A stretch of 64,000 bases of DNA, from contig NZ_WPNZ01000030.1 of NCBI RefSeq assembly GCF_009755605.1, positions 56,567 through 120,566 of the forward strand. Reading direction: 5' to 3'. The stretch is from Streptomyces typhae (GTDB taxonomy: Bacteria; Actinomycetota; Actinomycetes; Streptomycetales; Streptomycetaceae). A program made the position numbers and the translations under genes. Each line of letters begins with the position of its first letter. Position 1 is the stretch's first letter. This document shows positions 17,213 through 26,815 of the stretch, piece by piece. The notes under the pieces are model-generated. The model searched no databases. It was not told the origin of the DNA and saw only the letters and a list, made by a program, of their open reading frames with translations.

Positions 17213-17800
17213 ATGCCATACAAGATCTCGAACGTGGTGGAGCCCGGCACCTTCGCGAGCCGGGAGCAACCGTCTCTGCCCGCTGCCGACGGCCTCGCCC
17301 TGCGGCCCTGGTCGCCCGCCGACGCGGGTGCCGTGTACGAGGCGTTCCAGGACCCGGTGCTGCAACGCTGGCACGCGCGCGTGGCCGACTCCGAGGACGA
17401 GGCCCGCCAGTGGATAGAGCGCTGGCGGGGGGAGTGGGCGAAGGAGAGCAGTGCGCACTGGGCGGTGGTCGACGTCGGCACCGACGAGGTGGCGGGGCGG
17501 GTCGCCCTGCGCGAGATCCATCTCGCCGACGGGCAGGCGGAGATGGCGTACTGGACCCGGCCCCGCTTCCGGGGCCGGGGTGTCGCTCCGCGCGGGGTCG
17601 CCGCCCTGGCCGCGTGGGCCATGGACGTCGTGGGACTGCACCGGCTCGAACTCACCCATGCCACGGTGAACGAGGCGTCCTGCCGGGTGGCGCTGAAGAC
17701 CGGGTTCCTGCCGGAGGGCACCAAGCGGAGTGCCGTTCTGCATGAGGACGGGTGGCACGACATGCATCTGCACGCGCGGGTCGCGGGTCCGACCGGCTGA
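17213..17800 (+). CDS. GNAT-family N-acetyltransferase (RimJ/RimL-like)
   Basis: This 195-residue GNAT protein probably transfers acetyl from acetyl-CoA to an amine. The acetyl-CoA loop is RFRGRGVAPRGVAALAAWA. The motif-B region GLHRLELTHATVNEASCRVALKTGF is characteristic of the RimJ/RimL branch, which includes ribosomal-protein and antibiotic acetylases. ATG 17213 is used; upstream in-frame codons overlap the divergent gene. The substrate cannot be deduced. Confidence 0.85.
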   Translation: MPYKISNVVEPGTFASREQPSLPAADGLALRPWSPADAGAVYEAFQDPVLQRWHARVADSEDEARQWIERWRGEWAKESSAHWAVVDVGTDEVAGRVALREIHLADGQAEMAYWTRPRFRGRGVAPRGVAALAAWAMDVVGLHRLELTHATVNEASCRVALKTGFLPEGTKRSAVLHEDGWHDMHLHARVAGPTG

Positions 17801-17973
17801 GCGTCCGCGGGACGGTGCCCGGTGCAGGTGCATTGGCTGTACCCACCCGTCCCCAGGCTCTCGGCTCCGCTAGCGGCAGGGGAGATTCCACTCGCTCCGC
17901 GGGACGATTGCCCGCAGTGGGGCGACGAGCGCCCGCAGCGGTGGCGGGAAGGGTGGGCGACGCCCTCGTGCGG

Positions 17974-18813
17974 TTACGCCGCTGCTGCTTCCTGTTCGGC
18001 CTCCACCTGGGCGTTCCACTCCGGCTTGGACGCCTGCCAGCCGTCCTCGTTGTGGCCGAGGCGCCAGTAACCGGAGACGGAGAGGCGCTCGCGCGGGACC
18101 TCGTGCTCGATGCGCAGGATGCGGCGGATCTCCTTCACGAAGCCCGCCTCGCCGTGCACGAAGGCCTGAAGGTCGCCGGAGGGGAAGTCGAGGGCGCGGA
18201 CGGCCTCGACGAGGGCCTGGCCGACGGGGCGGCCGTCGCGGTGCAGCCAGACGATCTTCGCGTGGGTGTCGATCGGCTGCTCCTCATCGGGGCCCTCGAT
18301 CTCCACGAAGGCGCGCACGTCGGCGCCCTCGGGCAGGGCCTCGAGGGCGGCGGCGATGGCGGGCAGCGCGCTCTCGTCACCGGCGATGAGGTGCCAGTCG
18401 GCGGTCGGGTCCGGGTGGTACCCACCGCCGGGTCCGGCCATGTGGATCGTCTCGCCCGGCCGCACGTTGAGCGCCCACGGCCCGGCGAGGCCCTCGTCGC
18501 CGTGGATCACGAAGTCGAGGGCCAGCTCGCGGGTCTTGGGGTCCCACCAGCGCACCGTGTACGTGCGCATCACCGGCCACTGGTCGCGGGGGAGCTCCTC
18601 ACGGGCCCGCTCCATGTCGTAGTCCGGCGGGAAGCTGCCGCCCTCGCGCGGGAACAGCAGCTTCACGTAGTGGTCCGTGCACTCCCCGGCGGAGAACTCC
18701 GCCAGGCCCTCGCCGCCGACGACCACGCGGAGCATATGGGGCGTCAGACGCTCGGTGCGCAGGACCTGCGCGGTGTGCAGCTTCGGCATTTTGCGTGCGG
18801 GTCGCTCTGCCAT
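17974..18813 (-). CDS. Siderophore-interacting FAD-binding protein (ferric-siderophore reductase)
   Basis: This 279-residue SIP-family flavoprotein probably reduces ferric siderophores in the cytoplasm to release iron. It has the N-terminal FAD-binding barrel (residues about 10-135; TPHMLRVVVGG and VRTYTVRWWDPKTREL-like YTVRWWDP) and a C-terminal NAD(P)H-type domain (LIAGDESALPAIAAALEALP; GYWRLGHNEDGWQ). ATG 18813 has GGGGAAGG about 10 bases upstream, better than the GTG/ATG codons nearer 18840. An iron box lies 32 bases upstream, so iron starvation should induce it. Confidence 0.92.
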   Translation of the reverse strand: MAERPARKMPKLHTAQVLRTERLTPHMLRVVVGGEGLAEFSAGECTDHYVKLLFPREGGSFPPDYDMERAREELPRDQWPVMRTYTVRWWDPKTRELALDFVIHGDEGLAGPWALNVRPGETIHMAGPGGGYHPDPTADWHLIAGDESALPAIAAALEALPEGADVRAFVEIEGPDEEQPIDTHAKIVWLHRDGRPVGQALVEAVRALDFPSGDLQAFVHGEAGFVKEIRRILRIEHEVPRERLSVSGYWRLGHNEDGWQASKPEWNAQVEAEQEAAAA

Positions 18814-18844
18814 GGCGGTAGGCCTTCCCCTCATCCACAAATAG

Positions 18845-18863
18845 TTAGGTTTACCTAACCTAA
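18845..18863. promoter_or_regulatory. Iron box (DmdR/IdeR-type operator)
   Basis: TTAGGTTTACCTAACCTAA matches the actinobacterial iron-box consensus TTAGGTTAGGCTAACCTAA at 16 of 19 positions. It sits just upstream of the siderophore-interacting gene and right after the exonuclease stop. The iron-loaded repressor DmdR1 should bind it and repress the gene. Confidence 0.88.
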
Positions 18864-18867
18864 CACC

Positions 18868-19806
18868 TCAGGCACGAAGGATGGTCAACAGTCGGTTAAG
18901 CGATCCGCCGAGTCCCCACCGGGCGGCCAGCTCGTCCAGGGCGGCGGGCTCGCGCGGCTCGCGCGGCAGGGCGATCTCGACGTCCGGCAGCGGCACGTCA
19001 CCCGCGACCCGGACCACCTTCGGTGCCACGGCGACATAGGCGCGCGCCTCGTCGAGGCGCCTGCGCTGGGAAGGGGTGAGCCGGGACGCGGGGTCGTCGA
19101 CCGCCGCCATGATCCCTGCCAGGTCGCCGAAGGCGTCGAGCAGCTTGGCCGCGGTCTTCTCGCCGATCCCCGGCACCCCGGGCAGGCCGTCGCTCGGGTC
19201 GCCGCGCAGCAGCGCAAGGTCCACATAGCCCGGACCGTCCACGCCGTACTTCTCGCGCAGCCAGGCCTCGTCGGTCGTCTGGAGGGTGCCCACGCCCTTC
19301 AAGGGGTAGAGCACGCGGACGCCCCGGGCGTCGTCCACCAGCTGATAGAGGTCGCGGTCGCCCGTGACGATGTCGACCGGGCCCGCGGCCCGCGCGGTGT
19401 ACGTGCCGATGACGTCGTCCGCCTCGTACGGCGAGACGCCCACGCGGGCGATGCCGAGGGCGTCCAGGACGTCCTCGATGACGGGGACCTGCGGGGAGAG
19501 GGTGTCGGGCACCTCTTCGGTGTCCGGCGCGGCGGCGCCCTCGGGGGCCTCCTCGACCACGCGGTGCGCCTTGTACGAGGGAATCAGCTCCACGCGCCAG
19601 TGCGGGCGCCAGTCCGCGTCCATGCAGGCCACCAGGTCGTCCGGGCGGTGGTCCTGGACCAGGCGCGCGATGAAGTCGAGCAGACCGCGCACCGCGTTCA
19701 CCGGCGTGCCGTCCGGGGCCCGCACGGAATCGGGGACGCCGAAATAGGCCCGGAAGTACAGGGACGCCGTGTCGAGCAGCATCAGCCGCCGCGTTGCTTG
19801 AGTCAC
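18868..19806 (-). CDS. 5'-3' exonuclease, PolI N-terminal (FEN-like) family
   Basis: This 312-residue stand-alone structure-specific 5' nuclease is like the N-terminal domain of DNA polymerase I. The metal-site motifs are visible: LLDTASLYFRAYFG at the N-terminus, DWRPHWRVELIPSYKAHR, the EADDVIGTYTARA and TGDRDLYQL aspartates, and the helix-hairpin-helix LPGVPGIGEKTAAKLL. It probably removes RNA primers or 5' flaps alongside PolI. The exact start is uncertain: GTG 19806 gives VTQATRRLMLLDTASLY, and frames to 19824 or from 19782 are also open. Confidence 0.88.
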   Translation of the reverse strand: MTQATRRLMLLDTASLYFRAYFGVPDSVRAPDGTPVNAVRGLLDFIARLVQDHRPDDLVACMDADWRPHWRVELIPSYKAHRVVEEAPEGAAAPDTEEVPDTLSPQVPVIEDVLDALGIARVGVSPYEADDVIGTYTARAAGPVDIVTGDRDLYQLVDDARGVRVLYPLKGVGTLQTTDEAWLREKYGVDGPGYVDLALLRGDPSDGLPGVPGIGEKTAAKLLDAFGDLAGIMAAVDDPASRLTPSQRRRLDEARAYVAVAPKVVRVAGDVPLPDVEIALPREPREPAALDELAARWGLGGSLNRLLTILRA

Positions 19807-19860
19807 CTTCGCATCATGCCGCACCGCACTGACAGGGTCCCGCCGTCCGACGCCTCGGAA

Positions 19861-19874
19861 GTGACCTGGGTCAC
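19861..19874. promoter_or_regulatory. Palindrome upstream of the betaine transporter
   Basis: GTGACC and GGTCAC arms are separated by two bases, between the exonuclease and the transporter. It is a possible operator; no regulator can be assigned. Confidence 0.35.
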
Positions 19875-19943
19875 TCTTTGGTTTGGCCGGTGCGGGCGGG
19901 GGCAGGCGCGCACGCGGAGCGCACTCGGTCGAGTTTTCAACTT

Positions 19944-19967
19944 CTTGACGGAAAGCTTGACGGAGAG
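19944..19967. repeat. 12-bp direct repeat in the transporter promoter region
   Basis: CTTGACGGA(A/G)AG occurs twice in tandem. TTGACG in each copy could serve as a -35 element for the betaine transporter operon. It could equally be a binding site for an osmotic regulator. Confidence 0.4.
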
Positions 19968-20042
19968 CGGATGGAAGCCGCGCCGCTCCACGGCCCGCCG
20001 GCGGGGGAGGCGGGCCGTCTTGGTTCTACCCGAGAGGTGTAT

Positions 20043-21239
20043 GTGTCCAGGCTGCAAGCCGAGCATCTGTACAAGGTGTTCGGCAGACGACCCGATGACG
20101 CGGTGGAGAAACTCCGCCACGGAACCGACCGTGAAGAGTTGCGCGCGGCGGGTACCACCGCCGCGGTGATCGATGCTTCCTTCACCGTCGAACCGGGCCA
20201 GATCTTCGTCGTCATGGGTCTCTCCGGGTCCGGCAAGTCCACGTTGCTGCGCATGCTCAACGGACTGTCGGAGCCCACGGCCGGGCAGGTGCTCTTCGAC
20301 GGCCAGGACCTGACCGGGCTCAGCGCCCGCGAACTGCGGGAGGTGCGCTCGAAGAAGATCAGCATGGTCTTCCAGCACTTCGCGCTGTTCCCGCACCGCA
20401 GCGTCCTGGAGAACGCGGCGTACGGCCTCGAGGTACAGGGGCTGCCGCGTGCCGAGCGCGAGAAGCGCGCCCTGGAGGCCCTGGAGCTCGCCGGGCTCAA
20501 GGGCTGGGAGAAGTCCTGGCCCGACGAGCTGTCCGGCGGCATGCAGCAGCGTGTGGGCCTGGCCCGCGCGCTCGCCACGGACGCCGACCTGCTGCTCATG
20601 GACGAGTCGTTCAGCGCGCTCGACCCGCTGATCCGCCGCGACATGCAGGACCAGCTCCTTGAGCTGCAGAAGCGCCTGAAGAAGACCATCGTCTTCATCA
20701 CCCACGACCTGAACGAGGCCATGCGCCTCGGCGACCAGATCGCCGTCATGCGCGACGGCCGCATCGTGCAGACGGGCACCGCCGAGGACATCCTCGTCAC
20801 CCCGGCCAACGACTACGTCGCGGCGTTCACGCAGGACGTCGACCGCTCCCGCGTGCTGACGGCGGGCGCCATCATGGCCGACCCCGACACCGTCTACGGC
20901 ACCACGGCGCCCGACGGCAAGGAACTGCGCACGGCGAAGGACGTCCTGGCCGCCGCCCCCGCGGCCGTGGCCGAGTCGACGCCGATCATCGACCTGTTCA
21001 CGCCGTGCTCCACGAGCACCGTGCCCGTCGCCGTGACCGGCGCGGACGGCGAACTCGTCGGCGTCGTGCCGAGCTCGCGGCTGCTTGCCGTGCTCGGTGA
21101 GCCGATGGCACCGGCCGACGCGCCGCTCGACGCCGTCATTCCGGCGCAGGTGGCCGAGCCGGCGCGGGACACCGGGAACGACACGGACACCGGCGGCGAC
21201 GGCGGCAAGAGCGTGGGCAAGGTGAGCAGCGGTGCCTAG
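20043..21239 (+). CDS. Glycine betaine/proline ABC transporter ATPase (ProV/OpuAA type)
   Basis: This 398-residue ATP-binding subunit energises compatible-solute uptake. It has Walker A GLSGSGKST (residues 59-67), signature LSGGMQQRVGLARALA, Walker B LLLMDESFSALDP and H-loop FITHDLNEA. The N-terminus has the long ProV-type lead-in before Walker A. The C-terminal ~110 residues correspond to a degenerate CBS region, the osmosensing part in OpuA/ProV, ending in a Gly/Asp-rich tail. GTG 20043 has GAGAGG six bases upstream; the longer frame to 19878 crosses the promoter repeats. It overlaps the permease gene by 8 bases. Confidence 0.93.
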   Translation: MSRLQAEHLYKVFGRRPDDAVEKLRHGTDREELRAAGTTAAVIDASFTVEPGQIFVVMGLSGSGKSTLLRMLNGLSEPTAGQVLFDGQDLTGLSARELREVRSKKISMVFQHFALFPHRSVLENAAYGLEVQGLPRAEREKRALEALELAGLKGWEKSWPDELSGGMQQRVGLARALATDADLLLMDESFSALDPLIRRDMQDQLLELQKRLKKTIVFITHDLNEAMRLGDQIAVMRDGRIVQTGTAEDILVTPANDYVAAFTQDVDRSRVLTAGAIMADPDTVYGTTAPDGKELRTAKDVLAAAPAAVAESTPIIDLFTPCSTSTVPVAVTGADGELVGVVPSSRLLAVLGEPMAPADAPLDAVIPAQVAEPARDTGNDTDTGGDGGKSVGKVSSGA

Positions 21240-23841
21240 GATTCCCTTCGGCGACTGGGTCAATGACGCGGTCGAATGGTCCAGAACCCACATGGACTGG
21301 CTGTTCGACTTCATCAAGACGCTCTTCCAGAACATGTGGGACGGCGTCTACGACGTCCTCTCCGGCCCCGAGCCGCTCCTGATGGCGGGCATCCTCGCCG
21401 TCGTCGCGTTCTGGCTGCGCGGACTGCTCGGCGGCGCCCTCTCCTTCGTGGGCTTCGCGTTCATCGTGTCCCTGGAGCTGTGGGACAACGCGATGATGAC
21501 GCTGTCCCTGGTGCTCGTCTCGACCTTCGTGGCGCTGGTCCTCGCCGTGCCCGTGGGCATCTGGGCGGCGCGCTCCAAGACGGTCAGCGGCATGGTCAGG
21601 CCCGTCCTGGACTTCATGCAGACGCTGCCCGCGATGATCTACCTCATCCCGGCGCTGCTGTTCTTCCGGATGGGCGCCCCCGCGGGCATCGTCGCCACGA
21701 TCGTCTTCGCGCTCGCCCCGGGTGTGCGCATGACGGAACTCGGCCTGCGCCAGGTCGACAAGGAGCTGGTCGAGGCCGCGAACGCGTTCGGCACCACGCC
21801 CCGCAGCACCCTCCTCCGCGTCCAGCTGCCGCTGGCGCTGCCGACGATCATGGCCGGTGTCAACCAGGTCATCATGCTCGGCCTCTCCATGGCGGCCCTG
21901 ACCGGCATGGTCGGCACCCCGGGCCTCGGCGCCGACGTCAACGCGGCCATCGGCCAGCTCGACGTCGGTCTCGGCGCGGAGGCGGGCGTCTCCATCGTGA
22001 TCCTCGCCATCTACCTGGACCGCGTCACCAGCGGCCTGGGCAGCCAGGTCTCCCCGCTCGGCCGCCGCGCGCTCGCCAAGCTGCGGGCCGCGCAGGGCCT
22101 CAACGTCTGGAACTACCGCCCCAGGCCCGTCGTCGCGATGGTCGGCGTCGTCGTCCTCGCGCTCGTCGCGGGCGGCATGAGCGTCTTCGGCGGCACCGAC
22201 TCCAAGTCCGTGGCCGACACCAAGAACGTCGGTCAGGGCAAGGAAGTCAAGATCGGCTACATCCCCTGGGACGAGGGCGTCGCCTCCACCTTCCTCTGGA
22301 AGGAGGTCCTGGAGCAGCGCGGCTTCAAGGTGACCACCAGCCAGCTGGAGGCCGGTCCGCTGTACACCTCCCTGGCGCAGGGCGACATCGACTTCCAGAC
22401 CGACTCCTGGCTGCCGACGACGCACGCCTCGTACTGGAAGAAGTACGGAAAGGACCTGGAGGACCTGGGCTCCTGGTTCGGCCCCACGTCGCTGGAGCTG
22501 ACCGTCCCCGCGTACATGAAGGACGTCGACTCCCTGGAGGACCTCAAGGGCAAGGGCAGCACCTTCAAGGGCAGGATCACCGGCATCGAGTCGAGCGCCG
22601 GGATGATGGGGCTGCTCAAGGACAAGGTCCTCGGTGCGTACGGCCTCGGCAAGGAGTACAAGGTCGTCGACGGCTCGACGCCCGCGATGCTCGCCGAGCT
22701 GAAGGCCGCGTACGCCAAGAAGGAGCCGATCGTCACCACGCTGTGGTCGCCGCACTGGGCGTACAGCGACTTCGAGCTGAAGAAGCTCAAGGACCCGAAG
22801 GGCGCCTGGGGCAAGGGCGACGGCGTGCACACCCTGGCGCGCAAGGGCTTCTCCCAGGAGAACCCCGAGGTCGGCAAGTGGCTCAAGGACTTCAAGATGT
22901 CCGAGAAGCAGCTCACGGACCTCGAGGCGGAGATCAACAAGGCCGGCAAGGGCAAGCAGCAGGACGCCGTGCGCACCTGGCTGAAGAAGAGCCCGGGCGT
23001 GCTCGACTCGATGGCGCCGCTGCCGAAGAACGCCGTCGGAGACGAGAACAAGCGCCCGCTGAAGGCCGCGTACTTCGCGTGGGACGAGAACATCGCCGTC
23101 ACCAACCTGTGGAAGCGCGTCCTGGAGAAGCGCGGCTACAAGATGGAGCTGACCCCGGCCGACGTGGGCCCGGCCTACACCGGCCTCGCGCAGGGCGACC
23201 TCGACCTCAACCTCGACGCCTGGCTGCCCACCGCACAGAAGACGTACTGGGACAAGAACAAGGACAACCTCAAGGACCTCGGCTCCTGGTACAGCCCGAC
23301 GTCCCTGGAGGTCGCCGTCCCGTCCTACGTCAAGGACGTGAAGTCCCTGGCGGACCTCAAGGGCAAGGGCGACAGGTTCAAGGGCAAGATCATCGGCATT
23401 GAGCCGGGCACCGGCGTGATGCAGGCCCTCAAGGACAAGGTCCTGCCCGGCTACGGCCTGGAGGGCGAGTACGAGATCGCCGCGGGCTCGACCCCGGCGA
23501 TGCTCTCCGAGCTGAAGGCCGCGTACGCCAAGAAGGAGCCGATCGCGGTCCTGCTCTGGTCGCCGCACTGGGCCTACAGCGAGTACGACCTCACCAAGCT
23601 GAAGGACCCCAAGGGCGGCTTCGGCAAGGGCAACACGATCCGCACGCTCTCCGGGAAGGACTTCCCCGAGCAGTACCCGCAGCTCACGAAGTGGCTCAAG
23701 AACTTCAAGATGAGCGAGGAGCAGCTCGCCTCCCTGGAGAACGAGATCAACAAGGCGGGCAAGAACAACGAGCCCAAGGCCGTCGACACCTGGCTGAAGA
23801 AGAACCCGGGCTTCGAACAGAGGATGACGGCCGTGCAGTAG
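21232..23841 (+). CDS. Betaine-type ABC permease fused to two substrate-binding domains
   Basis: This 869-residue fusion begins with a ProW/OpuAB-like permease domain of several membrane helices (about residues 1-325; EAA loop around ELVEAANAFGTTPRSTLLRVQLPLALP). Two complete OpuAC-type binding domains follow, about 340-590 and 605-869. They are clear paralogues: each starts with a KIGYIPWDEG / KAAYFAWDEN strand, has QLEAGPLYTSLAQGD or the related VGPAYTGLAQGDLD, and contains a WSPHWAYS motif. Aromatic residues for a quaternary-ammonium cage are plentiful. Tethering two binding domains to a transporter is known for the GlnPQ family; Lactococcus OpuA carries one per subunit. Two perfect hairpins terminate the operon. 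Likely substrates are glycine betaine, choline or proline. Confidence 0.93.
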   Translation: MPRIPFGDWVNDAVEWSRTHMDWLFDFIKTLFQNMWDGVYDVLSGPEPLLMAGILAVVAFWLRGLLGGALSFVGFAFIVSLELWDNAMMTLSLVLVSTFVALVLAVPVGIWAARSKTVSGMVRPVLDFMQTLPAMIYLIPALLFFRMGAPAGIVATIVFALAPGVRMTELGLRQVDKELVEAANAFGTTPRSTLLRVQLPLALPTIMAGVNQVIMLGLSMAALTGMVGTPGLGADVNAAIGQLDVGLGAEAGVSIVILAIYLDRVTSGLGSQVSPLGRRALAKLRAAQGLNVWNYRPRPVVAMVGVVVLALVAGGMSVFGGTDSKSVADTKNVGQGKEVKIGYIPWDEGVASTFLWKEVLEQRGFKVTTSQLEAGPLYTSLAQGDIDFQTDSWLPTTHASYWKKYGKDLEDLGSWFGPTSLELTVPAYMKDVDSLEDLKGKGSTFKGRITGIESSAGMMGLLKDKVLGAYGLGKEYKVVDGSTPAMLAELKAAYAKKEPIVTTLWSPHWAYSDFELKKLKDPKGAWGKGDGVHTLARKGFSQENPEVGKWLKDFKMSEKQLTDLEAEINKAGKGKQQDAVRTWLKKSPGVLDSMAPLPKNAVGDENKRPLKAAYFAWDENIAVTNLWKRVLEKRGYKMELTPADVGPAYTGLAQGDLDLNLDAWLPTAQKTYWDKNKDNLKDLGSWYSPTSLEVAVPSYVKDVKSLADLKGKGDRFKGKIIGIEPGTGVMQALKDKVLPGYGLEGEYEIAAGSTPAMLSELKAAYAKKEPIAVLLWSPHWAYSEYDLTKLKDPKGGFGKGNTIRTLSGKDFPEQYPQLTKWLKNFKMSEEQLASLENEINKAGKNNEPKAVDTWLKKNPGFEQRMTAVQ

Positions 23842-23850
23842 CCGTCACGA

Positions 23851-23872
23851 GCCGCGGCCCCCGGGCCGCGGC
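23851..23872. terminator. First terminator hairpin after the betaine transporter
   Basis: A 9-bp perfect stem (23851-23859 with 23864-23872) closes a CCCG loop, 10 bases past the stop. Confidence 0.7.
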
Positions 23873-23883
23873 ATCCCGACCGT

Positions 23884-23931
23884 CCCCCGAGGGGCGGGCC
23901 CCGCCGCCGGGCGGGGCCCGCCCCTCGGGGG
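23884..23931. terminator. Second, 22-bp perfect hairpin terminator
   Basis: The arms 23884-23905 and 23910-23931 pair perfectly over 22 bp with a GCCG loop. The rest of the 366-base gap (23842-24207) holds only the promoter region of the next gene, with an AGGGT/ACCCT dyad at 24118-24134 just after an AT-richer segment. Confidence 0.85.
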
Positions 23932-24207
23932 CGTTCGGGGGCTCGTCCGGCAGCGCGCGGAGTGCGCCCCCGGCTTCCGGGGAATCCGGACAGCTGATCT
24001 ACTGGCATCGGCTGTGAACGACCGCGTACGGTCCGTACGGGGCGCGAGGGGGCTCGCGGCGGCCGGAACCGGCGCCCGGAGTGCCCAAGCGGGTAAAACC
24101 GTTTGGCGAACATGCGTAGGGTGCAGAAAACCCTTCAGGGTGATGACGCGGGCAGGACGACCGGCGTACGCGACAGTGGACCGGAGTGGAAGAAGGGAGC
24201 CGGGGCC

Positions 24208-24783
24208 ATGGACGAGCGCAAGGAAACCCTCCGGGTGGGCTCGGCCGTGCGGCGGCGCCGCCGCCAGCTGGAGCTCACCCTTGCCGTGGTCGCCGCGCGC
24301 AGCGGTCTCTCGGTGCCCTTCCTCAGCCAGGTCGAGAACGAGCGGGCCCGGCCCAGCACACGCTCCCTGGAGCGGGTCGCCGACGCCCTCGGCACGACCG
24401 CCGTGGAACTGCTCGCCGCCGCCGACCCGGCCTGCACGGTGGACCTGGTGCGCGCCGACGACGAGGTGAGCCTGGCCGGCGGCACGCCCGAGACGCACGT
24501 CCGGGACCTGGTGCGCGGCCACCACCAGCTGCACGCGTTCGAGTACGTGGGCGACCACGACGAGGGCCGCGAGTTCCAGCACCGCAACGACGAGCTGATG
24601 TACGTCATCGCCGGCGCCGTCGAGGTCGAGGCCGAGGGCCGCGCCTACCGCCTCGGGCGCGGCGACACCCTGTATCTGACGGGCGGGGTGCGGCACCGCT
24701 GGCGGGCCACGGCGGCGGACGCGCGCGTCCTCGTCGTCGCCGTCGGCGGCCACATCGAGGCCGTCGACGACCACCGGCACTGA
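24208..24783 (+). CDS. XRE-family regulator with cupin domain
   Basis: This 191-residue transcription factor has an N-terminal XRE helix-turn-helix (about residues 8-65; VAARSGLSVPFLSQVENERARPSTRSLERVA) and a C-terminal cupin barrel (about 110-185; GREFQHRNDELMYVIAGAVEVEAEG, HRWRATAADARVLVVAVGG) that probably binds a small ligand or metal. ATG 24208 follows AAGGGAG. This architecture often controls amino-acid, polyamine or transport genes. The next gene starts 7 bases after its stop, so the regulator and the metal-receptor-like protein form one unit. Confidence 0.88.
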   Translation: MDERKETLRVGSAVRRRRRQLELTLAVVAARSGLSVPFLSQVENERARPSTRSLERVADALGTTAVELLAAADPACTVDLVRADDEVSLAGGTPETHVRDLVRGHHQLHAFEYVGDHDEGREFQHRNDELMYVIAGAVEVEAEGRAYRLGRGDTLYLTGGVRHRWRATAADARVLVVAVGGHIEAVDDHRH

Positions 24784-24790
24784 AGGGCCC

Positions 24791-25549
24791 GTGCGAGTGT
24801 CCGACATCCGGGTGGTCTCGCTGGTGCCGTCACTGACGGAGGCCGTGGCCACGACGCTGCCGGGCGCCCTGGTCGGCGCGACCGACTGGTGCACGCACCC
24901 GGCGGACCTCGACGTCGTCCGTGTCGGCGGCACCAAGAACCCCGACGTACCGGCGATCGTGGCCCTGCGCCCCGATCTGGTGGTCGCCAACGAGGAGGAG
25001 AACCGCGCGCCGGACCTCGACGCGCTGCGGGCAGCGGGTGTCGAGGTGCTCGTCACGGAGGTGCGGGGCCTCGACCAGGCCTTCGCCGAGCTGACCCGGA
25101 TGCTCGCCGTGTGCGGCGCGGACCGGCCCCGGTGGCTGGACGCGGCCGAGTCCCGGTGGCTGGACCTGGCGGAGAGCGACCGGTTCGGCGTGCGGGATTC
25201 CGCGGCCCGGCCGCGGGCGGCGGTGCCGATCTGGCGCAGGCCCTGGATGGTGCTCGGCCGGGACACGTTCGCGGGTGACGTGCTGGCCCGGCTGGGGATC
25301 GACAACGCGTACGCGGGCCACGCCGAGCGCTATCCGCGGGTCCCGCTCGACGAGCTGCGCTCCGGTGGCCTGGACCTGGTGGTCCTGCCCGACGAGCCGT
25401 ACCGCTTCACGCGCGAGGACGGCCCGGAGGCGTTCCCCGCCGCGCTGCCCGTGGCGCTGGTCAGCGGCCGCCATCTGACCTGGTACGGGCCGTCGCTCGC
25501 CGAGGCACCCGACGTGCTGGGCGCGGCGCTGCGGGCGGTCCACCACTGA
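24791..25549 (+). CDS. BtuF-like helical-backbone metal receptor, no signal peptide
   Basis: This 252-residue protein of the cobalamin/iron-siderophore binding-protein fold (RVVSLVPSLTEAVATTLPG; VGGTKNPDVPAIVALRPDLVVANEEENR; the long backbone helix; DLVVLPDEPYRFTREDGP). Unlike ABC-transporter receptors it has neither a signal peptide nor a lipobox, and no permease gene is nearby. It therefore probably works in the cytoplasm, perhaps as a corrinoid or metal-complex carrier or sensor. The GTG start is seven bases after the XRE-cupin stop, and the pairing suggests a shared ligand. Function otherwise unknown. Confidence 0.8.
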   Translation: MRVSDIRVVSLVPSLTEAVATTLPGALVGATDWCTHPADLDVVRVGGTKNPDVPAIVALRPDLVVANEEENRAPDLDALRAAGVEVLVTEVRGLDQAFAELTRMLAVCGADRPRWLDAAESRWLDLAESDRFGVRDSAARPRAAVPIWRRPWMVLGRDTFAGDVLARLGIDNAYAGHAERYPRVPLDELRSGGLDLVVLPDEPYRFTREDGPEAFPAALPVALVSGRHLTWYGPSLAEAPDVLGAALRAVHH

Positions 25550-25570
25550 CGACGCGTCCGCGCTCAGTGC

Positions 25571-26743
<1,173 letters not shown>

Positions 26744-26815
26744 GACTCCACGGTGCGGGCGGGGGCGGCCCGGCCCACCAGGGACCTCTCCTCTATGAGG
26801 GCATAACCTGGGCTT
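26744..26815. promoter_or_regulatory. Divergent promoter region, transporter and LysR regulator
   Basis: The 72-base gap separates the two divergent starts. It contains CTATGAGGGCATAACCTGGGCTTATG, including a TATG..CATA dyad at about 26795-26804. LysR proteins usually bind such a gap at T-N11-A sites and control both genes. Confidence 0.5.

Noticed and set aside
23884..23931. Terminal inverted repeat of a small mobile element
   Set aside because: Only one hairpin, no target-site duplication, no transposase; it fits a terminator.
24075..24150. tRNA-like sequence upstream of the XRE-cupin gene
   Set aside because: GCCCGGAGTGCCCAAGCGGGTAAA looks superficially like a tRNA 5' half, but no anticodon stem, T-loop GTTCGA or matching acceptor stem follows.
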